A stretch of 64,000 bases of DNA from Bacteroidetes bacterium OLB10 (GCA_001567275.1 LNBX01000013.1:1-64000), one strand, 5' to 3'. Counted from the stretch's first letter, positions 1-9,676 are shown. Numbers and translations are program-made. Notes: generated by a model not told the origin, from the sequence alone.

Positions 1-1291
1 CACGGGCTGGGCCCGTACCACAGGCATTGCTGGCTTCTACCATTATCTTGTAAGTGGAGTTGGATGTGGTTCCAAACTCTACATCTATACTGCTGCTGCC
101 GTCAGGTGATAAAAAGTTTACTCCGGTTATATTTATTCCCGGATACCAGTGATAACTGGTTGCATTAGTTGCACTGGTACTTAAAGTATATGGCCCGTCT
201 GTTGGGTTCGGACATACACTTGTTGGTGCTCCCGTAATTGGATCTGGTTGTGAGGGTATATCAATAACATTAATAGTTGTTGTATTATTTACACTGATGG
301 AATTGTCACAGCCTGATTCCGTTAAATGTGTTACTGTAATATCACAATTGCCGGTTGAAGTAAGACCTGTGGCTGTAAATGTTCCTGTACCGGCAGAAGT
401 AACTGTCATCGAAGCTGTTAATCCTGTTGCAGAAGGTAAACTTCTGTCATAGGTAACAGTATAGCTGCCTACCGGAAGCATACCGTTGAGTGTAATATCA
501 GACTGACTGGTAGACACACAAATTGGTGTTACTCCGCTTGTTGAGGTTAATGAATAGGTAACACAATAAGTAACTCTTACCTGCCCACGGAATCCGTTAC
601 CACCTGTTCTGTCTGTAGAATTTTTTGAACGGCCACCGCTACCACCGGCAGAAAGTGCTGTAGCACCAGACCCATTTCCGGTAGCTAAAAACAATCCATT
701 TGCTCCGGTTCCTCCACCTCCGGTACCTCCGGCACCTCCAGTCGTAGTTGATGCATCACCACCATTACCTGTACTACCGGCTCCTCCTCCTCCTCCTCCC
801 GAATAACCGAAAAATCCTGTTGCAGCCGCAGCTCCATTTCCTCCATTATATGTACCGGTAGCTCCGGCACCTCCGGCACCGGCATTGGAACCGCTTTTAC
901 CGACTTTACCTCCGGCTCCACCATTGGCATTAACCAGTCCACCAAAGGACGACTGACCTCCGGGGTTTCCGTCAGCAGCAGTTACACCTGTACCTCCGGC
1001 ACCTACTGTTACAGTTATATTATTACCCGGAGTCACACTTACTGAATTATTCAGTACAAAAGCGCCTCCGCCTCCACCTCCACCTGCACGATATGTGCCA
1101 GATGCACCATCAACTCCACCTCCGGCACCTCCGCCTCCCCAGGCTTCAACCTTTACAGAATAAACACCGGCAGGCACTGTAAAAGTTCCTGAAGATGTAA
1201 AAGTTTGTGTTGTCTGGGCAAGCAGGTTGTTAGCCCAGAAGATTAATGTCAGCACAAAGGCTGACCTCATAATTTGTTTGATTTTTCTCAT
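1..1291 (-). CDS. Glycine-rich secreted protein, N-terminal part (runs off left edge)
   Basis: An uninterrupted frame runs from the ATG at 1291 to the window edge, so about 430 N-terminal residues are seen and the C-terminus is missing. An in-frame ATG at 1297 is an equally possible start. A signal peptide ends near residue 26 (NLLAQ). A short beta segment follows (SGTFTVPAGV, then VKVEAWGGGG), then about 180 residues very rich in Gly, Ala, Asn and Thr with GGAGG-type runs. After the glycine-rich block come Cys- and Thr-rich beta-sandwich segments, and the last visible stretch has the YHWYPG and STYKIMVEASNACG pattern of PKD/Ig-like modules. This architecture is common in large T9SS-exported adhesins of Bacteroidota; T9SS export is inferred because the sorting domain is outside the window. 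A short opposite-frame ORF inside the glycine-rich DNA is a shadow. Confidence 0.82.
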   Translation of the reverse strand, partial: MRKIKQIMRSAFVLTLIFWANNLLAQTTQTFTSSGTFTVPAGVYSVKVEAWGGGGAGGGVDGASGTYRAGGGGGGGAFVLNNSVSVTPGNNITVTVGAGGTGVTAADGNPGGQSSFGGLVNANGGAGGKVGKSGSNAGAGGAGATGTYNGGNGAAAATGFFGYSGGGGGGAGSTGNGGDASTTTGGAGGTGGGGTGANGLFLATGNGSGATALSAGGSGGRSKNSTDRTGGNGFRGQVRVTYCVTYSLTSTSGVTPICVSTSQSDITLNGMLPVGSYTVTYDRSLPSATGLTASMTVTSAGTGTFTATGLTSTGNCDITVTHLTESGCDNSISVNNTTTINVIDIPSQPDPITGAPTSVCPNPTDGPYTLSTSATNATSYHWYPGINITGVNFLSPDGSSSIDVEFGTTSNSTYKIMVEASNACGTGPAR

Positions 1292-1574
1292 AATCATTTG
1301 TTTTTGCTATTTAATTTCTATTATTTTTTAAAATCAATGTAAAATATAATTCACCGGATGACGTGGTGAAAACAACTTCGTAAACGAAAGATTTTTATGG
1401 GTGAACTATACCCGATAGAAGGTGATTGGGGTTATTTCCTTTATTCATATTTGTCAGTTATTAAGGTTTGCTAATGACCAAAATCATTTTACATTTCAAA
1501 AATACGTGAAAATCAACCAATTTAGCAAATAAAAATTTCACAAGTTTTCAACAAAATGACGGCTGGCAAAAAAA

Positions 1575-2477
1575 TCAGTCCGGCAGGTGGTCTTTCCAAA
1601 CCGCACTTTCTGCCCTTGAAAACCTGAAGACGTATCCTGTTGCTGTTATTTTTTCTGATGATACCTTCTGGTTAGCAAGAAGCATTTCACTGCGGCTACC
1701 CATCATCAACTTGAGCAGGAAGCCGGGAATGTAAAATTTAACGCCACGCTTTTTACAAGTTAACTGAATCGCATTTATCAAATCTTTGGCTCTTACCGGA
1801 TTTGGAGCTACTCCGTTATAAATTCCGCTGAGTTTGTGTTCAAACAGATGAATTATGATACCACAGAGGTCGTCAATATGTATCCAACTTTGCCATTGAT
1901 TGCCATTGCCAAATACAGGAGCTATTCCAAAACGTAATGGTTTCAGTATTTCTTTCAGCATTCCACCTTGAGGACTCATCACCAACCCAATTCTCACTAC
2001 AGATGTACCAATGTTTAATTCATTCATTCGGTTTGATTCTTTCTCCCATTGCTCACACAAGCTACCTAAAAAAGAATGACTCACACTGCTTTCTTCTGTA
2101 AGATTTTCACCCTCATTATAAAACCCAATAGCCGATGCTCCAATATAACACTTCACCTTGTGAGAGTGTGTTTTCAGTGTATCAAACAGTAATTGAGCAG
2201 AGTTTATCCGGCTATTAAATAAATCTCTTTTACGTTTTTCAGTCCACGACTTTTCTGCAATATTACTCCCTGCCAGGTTAATTATAATGTCTGCATGCTC
2301 CAAACAAGCACTATCAATCCTTTTCTCTTGCGGATTCCAGTAAAAACTTTTTGCCTGCAACCCTTGATGTGGCTTTCTGCTCAATACTGCAACATCATAA
2401 CCTTTATCTAAAAGAAGTTGAGTCAGTCTGCTTCCTATAAATCCGCTTCCTCCGGCTATTAAAACTGTTTGGTGCAT
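1575..2477 (-). CDS. TIGR01777 family NAD(P)-binding epimerase-like protein (SDR39U1/YfcH type)
   Basis: The 300-residue protein opens with the dinucleotide-binding motif GGSGFIG (residues ~9-15) of extended short-chain dehydrogenases. The rest follows the TIGR01777 pattern: a family-like SWTEKRKRDLFNSR segment near residues 78-91, the GASAIGFY strand, an AVRIGLV-like strand (SVVRIGLVMSPQGG), and SWIHIDDL. Length is typical for the family. Members bind NADPH; the physiological substrate is not established. The gene is oriented with the downstream glycine-rich gene but separated from it by about 280 bases without a visible gene. It follows the OMP gene with about 40 bases between. Family assignment is firm, the reaction unknown. 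Confidence 0.88.
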   Translation of the reverse strand: MHQTVLIAGGSGFIGSRLTQLLLDKGYDVAVLSRKPHQGLQAKSFYWNPQEKRIDSACLEHADIIINLAGSNIAEKSWTEKRKRDLFNSRINSAQLLFDTLKTHSHKVKCYIGASAIGFYNEGENLTEESSVSHSFLGSLCEQWEKESNRMNELNIGTSVVRIGLVMSPQGGMLKEILKPLRFGIAPVFGNGNQWQSWIHIDDLCGIIIHLFEHKLSGIYNGVAPNPVRAKDLINAIQLTCKKRGVKFYIPGFLLKLMMGSRSEMLLANQKVSSEKITATGYVFRFSRAESAVWKDHLPD

Positions 2478-2516
2478 GTTGTAATAAAGTTAGCGTGTAA
2501 CAGTATAACACTCATT

Positions 2517-3529
2517 CTAAAGTTTAGTTGGGTCATCCAGATCATAATAATCCAACCGTTCATCATTCAGCAGAAAATTATCGCCATTACGCCTCCAGCG
2601 TGTATCGCCCAATAATATTCTGAATGCAAACTTGACATAAGGAGCAGAATGTAAATCCGACTTAAAAATATTTGACTTGTCACTGACCTCACCTTCGGTA
2701 AATGACAAACGTCTGTTCAGTGCCATTCCAACTTCAGGTTTTATGAGGAGTCTGTTGCTTAAACCAATTTCATAACTGAAACCTGTTTTAAAACTTCGGT
2801 AACGCATACGCAACGACAATGGATCGCTTGCTGCAAACATCGGTTCATTGTAACCTGAAAACATATACTGGTCGCCATCAGGTCTGATAAATACTGACAG
2901 CATATCATATTCATTTGTTTTGTAATAAAACGAAACACTTACCGGCAATGAAATTTTAAGTTTCGATTTATCTGAAGTTCTGATTACGCACCCCAACAAA
3001 GGCAATAGTGCGGGCTGTGCATACACATAAGAATACACCGCTCCCAGATGATAAGAAAAATTACCGCTTACTTTTCGTTTGAACAATGCATGACCTGTAA
3101 AACGTATGGTGATTTCAGAAAAAATATCCATATCCTGAGCAATGCCTGCAGCAAATCCCGCAAGCCAGGTGTTTTTATTTCCACTGTTGAAAATAAGTGA
3201 CGGCCCTGCTGTAGCACTCAGAAACCTGTGTTTGTTTTCAAGAAATGTAATATTGGGCAATGTATAGTTTGCATTGGCATTCACCAGCAATACCAATGAT
3301 TTGTAAGTTAAATCATTTGTAAGAGCATATCGTCTGCTGATTACCGGAAAAACAAAACCTGCATACGCTTTGGTCATACTGAACTTGCCCTCTGCAGAAT
3401 CGCCTTTGAATTTTGACTGAGGAAGATACTCGGCACTGAATTTTAATTGTGGATTCAGAAATTTTCTGTCCTGCGCAAAGGAGGCTGATACTCCCATCAA
3501 CAAATAACTATACAAAGAATTCTTATCAT
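2517..3529 (-). CDS. Outer-membrane beta-barrel-like protein, frameshifted in its signal peptide
   Basis: The open frame starts only at a TTG (3515), giving a signal peptide too short to be convincing. An ATG at 3529 in another frame gives MIRILCIVIC and then stops. Adding one base in the TTGTTG stretch around 3500 joins the two into MIRILCIVIC-L-MGVSASFAQ, a normal signal peptide, and makes the gene 337 codons. The mature protein alternates aromatic and polar residues as in beta-barrels (for example FSYHLGAVYSYVYAQPA, FSYEIGLSNRLLIKPEVGMAL). It has no family motif I recognise. The tail ends in an Asp-rich segment (DERLDYYDLDDP). Function unknown; outer-membrane location is inferred from the signal peptide and strand pattern. 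Confidence 0.6.
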
Positions 3530-3592
3530 AACAGAAGACAAAGTAATTGCTCCATATAAAACGCTACAATCATTTTTATATTGAAAAATATC

Positions 3593-3600
3593 TATTTTTG
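3593..3600 (+). promoter_or_regulatory. -7 promoter box for the nucleoside transporter gene
   Basis: TATTTTTG matches the Bacteroidota -7 consensus TAnnTTTG exactly and lies about 58 bases before the transporter ATG. No convincing -33 TTTG was seen at the usual spacing. Confidence 0.5.
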
Positions 3601-3658
3601 AACACTTGGCATTAAGCAATATTTTCATCCACACACAATAATCAGAATTATAAAAATT

Positions 3659-4933
3659 ATGGATCGTTTTTTCGGAATCTTTGGTTTCATTTTTATACTT
3701 GGTATTGCCTTTCTGCTTTCGAATAATAAGAAAGCTATTAATTTAAGAGTCGTGTTGAGCGGATTGGCGTTGCAATTGGTACTTGCTGTTTTTATTCTTA
3801 AAACCACCATAGGCCAAATGATATTTCATAAGATTGCTGACTTCATTACAAAAATTCTCGATTATGCTTTGAGTGGAGGAGAGTTTGTTTTCGGGGCACT
3901 GATAAAAAAAGAAATTATGGATCAGATATTCGGCCCTTCCAACAGTTTTATTTTTATGTTTCAGATAATGCCCACCATCATCTTTGTGGCAGTGCTTGTA
4001 AGTATTGCTTATCATATCGGACTGATGCAGCGCATTGTTTCCATTTTTGCAAAAGGAATGAAAGCCATTATGAATGTAAGTGGTGCTGAAGCTTTGAGTA
4101 ATGTATCTTCTGCATTTGTGGGACAGGTAGAAGCACAGATTCTCATCAAACCATATATCAGCAAAATGACCATGAGTGAGTTGCTGGCATCTATGACAGG
4201 AAGTATGGCTTGCATTGCAGGTGGAGTGATGGCAGTATATATTTCAATGGGTGTGCCTGCAGAGTATCTTCTTGCAGCAAGTATAATGGCAGCACCTGCA
4301 GCTTTGGTAATTGCAAAGATTGTTTATCCCGAAACAGAGGAATCTGAAACCAAAGGAACCGTAAAACTGGAAGTTAAGAAAACACACAGCAACCTGATGG
4401 ATGCTGTATCACATGGTGCCAGCGATGGATTAAAAGTTTCACTTAATGTAATTGCCATGCTCATAGGTGTGATTGCATTGATTGCATTGATTGATGCCAC
4501 ACTAGGGTTTTGCGGACGACATCTGGCTGCATGGGGAATGAGCCTTAGTGCTATTCATATTGACCTGAACAATCTTAGTCTGAAAGAAATTCTCGGTGCA
4601 TTATTTTCTGTGTTTGCTTATCTGATGGGAGTTCCTTCACAGGATGTGCACACGGCAGGGCAACTGCTCGGAACTAAATTTGCCGTGAATGAGTTTGTGG
4701 CTTATGTTGATTTTACCACTGCAATGAAAAGTCTTTCACCAAAATCCATCACCATATTGAGTATTGCGCTTTGCGGATTTGCGAACTTCAGTTCTGTAGC
4801 TATTCAAGTGGGTGGAATTGGTGAACTCGCACCTTCGCGTAGAGCCGATTTGGCCAAGCTGGGACTTAAAGCTCTTGTATGCGGTACGCTTGCTTCCTAT
4901 CTTTCTGCAACCCTTGCAGGAATTTTGATGTAA
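3659..4933 (+). CDS. Concentrative nucleoside transporter (NupC/CNT family)
   Basis: A 424-residue, very hydrophobic protein with the organisation of CNT transporters: an N-terminal membrane block, a conserved core with SGAEALSNVSSAFVGQVEAQILIKP (residues ~140-165), the MTGSMACIAGGVMAVY segment, and the C-terminal GFANFSSVAIQVGGIGELAP motif. CNT proteins import nucleosides with Na+ or H+; the first core motif carries the Gly/Gln/Glu residues that contact the nucleoside in the family. Start is the ATG preceded by a consensus promoter box. It converges with ruvC with only 15 bases between. Substrate range and coupling ion cannot be read from the sequence. Confidence 0.93.
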   Translation: MDRFFGIFGFIFILGIAFLLSNNKKAINLRVVLSGLALQLVLAVFILKTTIGQMIFHKIADFITKILDYALSGGEFVFGALIKKEIMDQIFGPSNSFIFMFQIMPTIIFVAVLVSIAYHIGLMQRIVSIFAKGMKAIMNVSGAEALSNVSSAFVGQVEAQILIKPYISKMTMSELLASMTGSMACIAGGVMAVYISMGVPAEYLLAASIMAAPAALVIAKIVYPETEESETKGTVKLEVKKTHSNLMDAVSHGASDGLKVSLNVIAMLIGVIALIALIDATLGFCGRHLAAWGMSLSAIHIDLNNLSLKEILGALFSVFAYLMGVPSQDVHTAGQLLGTKFAVNEFVAYVDFTTAMKSLSPKSITILSIALCGFANFSSVAIQVGGIGELAPSRRADLAKLGLKALVCGTLASYLSATLAGILM

Positions 4934-4948
4934 TAGTTGAATTTAATC

Positions 4949-5527
4949 TCAGCCAATAATTTTATCAGGGTTATCATCAACAAATGATTTCCATCCGCCT
5001 TTTTTAGTTCCTGAAATTTTACTGCCGTTAGTATTTTGAAAATGATGGCAAACAGCAACTGCAAGTCCATCTGTAGCATCCAGATATTTTGGCATCTCTT
5101 CGAAATGCAGCAATTGTTGCAGCATAGCTGCAACCTGCTCCTTGGTAGCACTGCCATTTCCGGTAACAGATTGTTTTATTTTTTTCGGACTGTATTCAAA
5201 TACAGGAATATTTTTGAACAAAGCTGCCGCAAGAGCTACACCCTGTGCACGTCCTAATTTCAGCATTGACTGTACATTCTTTCCGAAGAAAGGTGCTTCT
5301 ATGGCCATTTCATCCGGAAGGTAACTTTCTATCAGACGCAAAGTTTTTTCAAAAATGTGTTTCAGTTTCAAAGGATGGTTTTCAATTTTCTCAAGGTGAA
5401 TGATGCCTGCTGTTTCAAGTTTCATATGAGAGCCTTTGATGTGAAGCACGCCATAACCCATAACATTGGTTCCCGGGTCAATACCCAGAACAATTTTTTC
5501 TGCTGATGTAATTTCGTGTGGAGCCAA
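4949..5527 (-). CDS. ruvC: Crossover junction endodeoxyribonuclease RuvC
   Basis: RuvC resolves Holliday junctions during recombinational repair, working with RuvAB. The 192-residue protein has the retroviral-integrase-fold active site in order: Asp17 in LGIDPGT, Glu77 in MAIEAPF, and Asp150/Asp153 in LDATDGLAVAV. The NVQSMLKLGRAQGVAL and VTGNGSATKEQV segments are also typical. The only usable start is a TTG at 5527; the first residues MAPHEITSAE are not conserved in the family, so the true start may be slightly different. It converges with the nucleoside transporter and is divergent from the flippase-like gene. Confidence 0.95.
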   Translation of the reverse strand: MAPHEITSAEKIVLGIDPGTNVMGYGVLHIKGSHMKLETAGIIHLEKIENHPLKLKHIFEKTLRLIESYLPDEMAIEAPFFGKNVQSMLKLGRAQGVALAAALFKNIPVFEYSPKKIKQSVTGNGSATKEQVAAMLQQLLHFEEMPKYLDATDGLAVAVCHHFQNTNGSKISGTKKGGWKSFVDDNPDKIIG

Positions 5528-5558
5528 AATAATTCTTTAATCTTGCAACAAATCCGCA

Positions 5559-6544
5559 GTGTTGCAACAACCAAAAGTACATATAAAAAAGTTGCTGTTG
5601 AATATTCTTAAAATTACAACAGCCCTGCTTGCCTTGTGGTTTATTTACAAACGGGTAATAGAGAAAGAACAGTTTCATGTTTTCATAGACTTTATAAAGC
5701 AAAAATCGAAGTCGCCACAAACCATATTTTATATTTTATTTGTTACGATTCTGATGATTGTCAATTGGGGCATTGAAGCTATAAAATGGCGATTGCTGGT
5801 AATGCAGCTATGGCCTATTTCTTTTAAAGAAAGTTTCAAAGCAATATTTGCAGGAGCTACCATCAGTTTTTTTACACCAAACCGCGTAGGTGATTTTGCA
5901 GGCCGTATTTTTTTTTCTGCCAAATAAAGTGAGGCTACCTTCTATTATTGCTACCTTTATAGGCAACCTTAGTCAGTTAATTATTACACTGAGTGCAGGA
6001 CTTTTTTGCAGTGCTTTTTTTTCTGTCTGAATATTTTCAATGGAGCGGTGCACTTATAACTTTTACAAAATTTGCTGCCTGCATTGCAGGTATTGGTTTA
6101 CTTGCAGCATTTCCTTTCATCAAATACATTGCTTACCTGCCTCCATTGCAAAGATTAAAAAACAAATACAACAGTTATATCACACTTCTTGAGAACTACA
6201 CTCCCCGACAACTGACCTATACTTTGTTCTTATCACTGTTACGTTATTCGGTTTTCAGCATTCAGTATCTTATTCTTTTCCACATTGCGGGCATCCACAT
6301 TTCACCAACACTTGTTGCTGTTGTTTGCATCATATTTTTTGTTCAGGCTGTAATTCCAACTGTTGCAATCACTGAATTCGCTTTCAGAGGCTCAGTAGCA
6401 ATTTTGGTTGCAGCACCTTTTATTACAGCCGACAATGAAATCATTACTGCTTCATTTGCTCTCTGGCTTATCAATCTGGCACTACCTGCAGCAATTGGTT
6501 CTCTGATGATACTCTATGCTAAATTTCAAAATAATTCCAATTGA
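5559..6544 (+). CDS. Flippase-like membrane protein (UPF0104/LPG-synthase TM family), two frameshifts
   Basis: Two ORFs (5559-5927 and 5993-6544) plus the segment between them in a third frame make one protein. Removing one T from the T9 run at 5908-5916 changes FFSAK-stop into FFLPNKVRLPSIIATFIGN; removing one T from the T8 run at 6015-6022 restores AFFLSEYFQWSG. The corrected gene has 327 codons. It is a polytopic membrane protein with the GATISFFTPNRVGDFAGR signature near residues 105-122 that is characteristic of the lysylphosphatidylglycerol-synthase transmembrane/UPF0104 family (COG0392). Members flip or bind lipid-linked substrates, but the role here is unknown. The start is a GTG. Its stop overlaps the next gene's TTG by four bases, so the two are probably translationally coupled. 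Confidence 0.75.
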
Positions 6545-7657
6545 TTTTCCTGCTTGTCATACCGCTGATTTATTCCATTCTGTTGCTCAGGATTCTTGCG
6601 GGTTTTGAAAAAACCGAATTAACTTCTATTCCTTCAGAAATAAATGATTATGTCAGCATCAGTATTATAATTGCAGCACGTAATGAAGAAAAAAATATTC
6701 CTACTCTGATTAAGTCTTTAGCTTCGCTGAAATATCCATCATCTCATTTCGAATTAATCATTGCAGATGATCATAGCGAAGATGAAACTGTAAAAATCTG
6801 CAATAGTTTATTCGAACAGTTTCAATTGCATGGCAAAGTAATTCATTCCTCAGGTGAGGGTAAGAAAATTGCTATTGCTAATGGAATAAAAGAAGCTACC
6901 GGTAAACTCATTGTTACAACAGATGCAGATTGCATTTTTCATCCTGACTGGCTTCAAACGATATTGAATTATTATAAATTTACATCAGCAGGAATGATGT
7001 TGATGCCTGTTGTTTTAACCGGAGAAAATCTTTTTGCCCGATTACAGCATGTAGAATCTTTGGCACTTGCAGGAGTGGCTGCAGGATCGTTGCAAAATGG
7101 ATATCCATTGTTAAGTAATGGAGCTGCCATGGCTTTTGAAAAACAGGTTTATGCGCAATATAACAATAACGATTTGCGGTTTGATATTGCCAGTGGTGAT
7201 GATATGTTTCTTATGTTAAACTACTATAAGCAATTTCCAAACAAAATTACCTTTATCAATCATCCGTCAGCCACAGTGAATGCGAATGCTCAAACTTCAA
7301 TAGCTGATTTTTTACAACAACGAATACGATGGTCGGCAAAAACCAAACAATACACACAAAAATATATTGTACTCTTTGGGCTTCTTATTATTCTTTACGC
7401 CTTATTAATCATTTCAACTGTCGTATTATTTTTATACCAACCTTCCATATCAAATTTATGGTTGTTGAGTATTCCGTTGATTAAAATGACCATAGACTAT
7501 ATTTTTCTGCAGAGAGTTTCCGAAAAACTTAAGCAGCCTTTTTACAGTAAAGAATTTTTTTGTATGGCAATTTGTATATCCTGTTTACATACTCATAACA
7601 GGGATTCTGTCAATAGCAGGCGTTTATAAATGGAAAGGCCGAAGCTATCGAAATTAA
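6541..7657 (+). CDS. Family 2 glycosyltransferase, membrane-anchored, frameshift near the C-terminus
   Basis: A GT-A domain starts at residue ~38 (SISIIIAARNEE), with the nucleotide-binding IIADDHSED segment near 73-81, the metal-binding TDAD at 127-130, and the acceptor motif QQRIRW near 258-263. A hydrophobic N-terminal helix and two or three C-terminal helices anchor it in the inner membrane. The frame as read ends at 7629 in a nonsense tail. Removing one T from the T7 run at 7555-7561 gives FFVWQFVYPVYILITGILSIAG and a Lys/Arg-rich end, stopping at 7657 (371 residues), which matches the family. It overlaps the flippase-like gene by four bases, which suggests a glycosyltransferase/flippase pair acting on a lipid. 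Sugar and acceptor are unknown. Confidence 0.8.
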
Positions 7658-7660
7658 CAG

Positions 7661-7692
7661 TTTTATAATCGAAATATGGATTTGTAATTTTG
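7661..7692 (+). promoter_or_regulatory. Promoter of the gamma-carbonic-anhydrase-like gene
   Basis: TAATTTTG at 7685-7692 is a perfect -7 box. TTTT at 7661-7664, 20 bases upstream, is a near match to the -33 TTTG. The ATG lies 15 bases after the box. Confidence 0.5.
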
Positions 7693-7706
7693 AAAAAAAA
7701 TAAAAT

Positions 7707-8240
7707 ATGGCACTCATAAAATCAGTAAAAGGAATAAACCCTGTTTTTGGAGAAAACTTTTACGCTGCTGAAAATGCAACCATCGTTGGCAATGTGGTAA
7801 TGGGAAACGATTGTACTGTATGGTTCAATGCCGTTGTGAGAGGTGATGTCAATTCAATTGTGATAGGCAATAAAGTAAACATACAGGACAATGCTGTTAT
7901 TCACTGTACTTTTCAGAACCTTGAAGCAGGGCAGCAGGGAGCTAAGACAATTATTGGAGACAATGTTTCAATTGGTCACAGTGCAATTGTTCATGGCTGC
8001 ACACTCGAAGACAATGTACTGATAGGAATGGGAGCTATTGTGATGGATAATGCCATTATTAAAAAAAATTCAATTGTTGCAGCCGGAGCTGTTGTTTTGG
8101 AAAACACCATTGTTGAATCAGGTTGTATTTATGCAGGTGTACCTGCAAAAAAAGTCAAAGAAGTCAGCCCTGAACATTTCAGAGGTTTAAATGAACGCAT
8201 CGCAAACAACTATGTAATGTATGCAAGTTGGTTTAAGTAA
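7707..8240 (+). CDS. Gamma-carbonic-anhydrase-like hexapeptide-repeat protein (YrdA/PaaY type)
   Basis: The 177-residue protein is a left-handed beta-helix of hexapeptide repeats ([IV]GxxxxI periodicity from residue ~24 to ~140). Metal-ligand positions of gamma-class carbonic anhydrases are present: His66 in NAVIH, His91 in IGHSAIVH and His96. The RGDV segment (45-48) and IQDN (59-62) are also conserved. The family includes true carbonic anhydrases and many homologues with no measured activity, so the reaction should be left open. It stands alone with its own promoter. Confidence 0.88.
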   Translation: MALIKSVKGINPVFGENFYAAENATIVGNVVMGNDCTVWFNAVVRGDVNSIVIGNKVNIQDNAVIHCTFQNLEAGQQGAKTIIGDNVSIGHSAIVHGCTLEDNVLIGMGAIVMDNAIIKKNSIVAAGAVVLENTIVESGCIYAGVPAKKVKEVSPEHFRGLNERIANNYVMYASWFK

Positions 8241-8253
8241 ATTATTTTCACTA

Positions 8254-8261
8254 TACTTTTG
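8254..8261 (+). promoter_or_regulatory. -7 promoter box for the hydrolase-like lipoprotein gene
   Basis: TACTTTTG fits TAnnTTTG exactly, 47 bases before the ATG at 8309. A GTTG lies 23 bases upstream, slightly too far for a normal -33 element. Confidence 0.45.
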
Positions 8262-8308
8262 AATAGAATCACAAACTTCAGTTCTATAATTTCTATAAAA
8301 ATATTATC

Positions 8309-9676
8309 ATGAAATATTTCGTATTACTATTAATAACTCCTATCATTTTTTCATGCAACAATAGTGTCAAAGAAAAATCTGTAGAAGCCAAACAAGACAC
8401 CTCGCAGCAAGTTATTGCTTATAACAAAATCAATTGCATTGCGGGTGAATCGCTGAATGTTCAGTCACAAACAAATCCTGCAATTTCATTTTCAATTTAT
8501 ACACCAAAAAATTTCAGTGAATCTCATTCTCTTCCTGTTATATATTTTTTTGACCCACATGCTGATGGCAAATTACCTCTTGAAAAATACCGTTCATTAG
8601 CTGATGAAATGAATCTATTCTTAGTGGGATGCAACAGCTCACAAAACGGAATGAGTATGGAAGAATCAGGTGTTGCTGCCAGCGCAATGATAACTGATTG
8701 CAGCAAGCGAATGCCTATCAATACAGCCGTACAAATAGTTGCAGGTTTTTCGGGAGGCAGCAAGGTAGCTTGTGTAACAGCTATGCAGCATCATTTTCTA
8801 TCAGGTTTAATTGCGTGCTCCGGTTCTGTTTTTGAAGAAAGTGCTTTCTCTGACTCACTTGCAATTGTATCAATGGCCGGTCAAAAAGATTTTAATTATC
8901 ATGAAATGGTGGCCTTTAATAAAGCTGTATCATCTAACCCACATATTTATATTGAAACTTCAAACACACATGAATGGCCCCCGGCAGATGCTATGAAAAT
9001 GGCTTTTCAGTTTGAGTTACTTCATGCTCTATCACAAAACAAACTAACCCACGATGAAAAACTTGTAAAAGAATGGCATCATGAATGGAATGATGTTATA
9101 TCACATTACGAAACTAAAAAGGATGTGAATATGACGCATCAAACTTTATCAAACGCTGTTGAATCATTCAAAACAACCGGTGATATATCTGCATGGCAAA
9201 ATAAATTAATGGCTATTGAAAAATCATCTGATTATAACAGATATGTTACCAAGCAACGCAACATTATTTATCAGGAAAAGGAAATGCAAAAAATGCTTAA
9301 TGATGCATTTGTAAACCAGAATATAAGCTGGTGGGAGAAGGAAATATCTGATTTAAAAACAGGTGAAAAGCAGACAAATGATCCAATGATTTCAAGCCTC
9401 AACGGAAGATTATTAGGTTACATAGGAATAGCTGCATATTCTTATTCAAAACAACTGATAAACGAAAATCATCAGGAAGCAGGAAAAGTTCTTGCCATTT
9501 ACAAAACTGCCGAACCGGATAATGCTGAGGCCTGGTTTCTGTCGGCAGTGTATGAAGCAAACAACAATCACAATGAACAGGCACTTCAGGATTTTCAAAA
9601 GGCGCTTGAAAAAGGCTTTAAAGAACAATCGCGGATAAATGATTACCCGCGATTGAAAAATCTGATTGCTCCTTAG
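8309..9676 (+). CDS. Lipoprotein with alpha/beta-hydrolase fold and C-terminal TPR-like region
   Basis: The N-terminus is a lipoprotein signal with the lipobox IIFSC (Cys16). Residues ~60-260 resemble an alpha/beta hydrolase: PVIYFFDPHADG strand, then a nucleophile elbow GFSGG with Ser148, and a late His in THEWPP (near 229-234). The last ~60 residues (EPDNAEAWFLSAVYEANNN, then EQALQDFQKALEKG) form a TPR-like pair. Similar lipoproteins in Bacteroidota are annotated as putative esterases or left hypothetical. The substrate is unknown. It converges with the ATP synthase operon, 15 bases from atpG. Confidence 0.75.
   Translation: MKYFVLLLITPIIFSCNNSVKEKSVEAKQDTSQQVIAYNKINCIAGESLNVQSQTNPAISFSIYTPKNFSESHSLPVIYFFDPHADGKLPLEKYRSLADEMNLFLVGCNSSQNGMSMEESGVAASAMITDCSKRMPINTAVQIVAGFSGGSKVACVTAMQHHFLSGLIACSGSVFEESAFSDSLAIVSMAGQKDFNYHEMVAFNKAVSSNPHIYIETSNTHEWPPADAMKMAFQFELLHALSQNKLTHDEKLVKEWHHEWNDVISHYETKKDVNMTHQTLSNAVESFKTTGDISAWQNKLMAIEKSSDYNRYVTKQRNIIYQEKEMQKMLNDAFVNQNISWWEKEISDLKTGEKQTNDPMISSLNGRLLGYIGIAAYSYSKQLINENHQEAGKVLAIYKTAEPDNAEAWFLSAVYEANNNHNEQALQDFQKALEKGFKEQSRINDYPRLKNLIAP

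Noticed and set aside
685..945. Opposite-frame ORF rich in Val/Pro/Glu inside the glycine-rich gene
   Set aside because: Frame shadow of the GGT/GGA repeats; the true gene runs in another minus-strand frame from 1291 to the edge.
700..1140. Repetitive DNA resembling a repeat array
   Set aside because: Short variable GCCGGAGGT-like units without spacers of constant length; explained by glycine-rich protein coding, not CRISPR.
5900..6030. Programmed ribosomal frameshifting in the flippase-like gene
   Set aside because: No canonical slippery heptamer with downstream structure; two shifts in one gene and similar breaks in many others favour sequence error or slippage at homopolymers.
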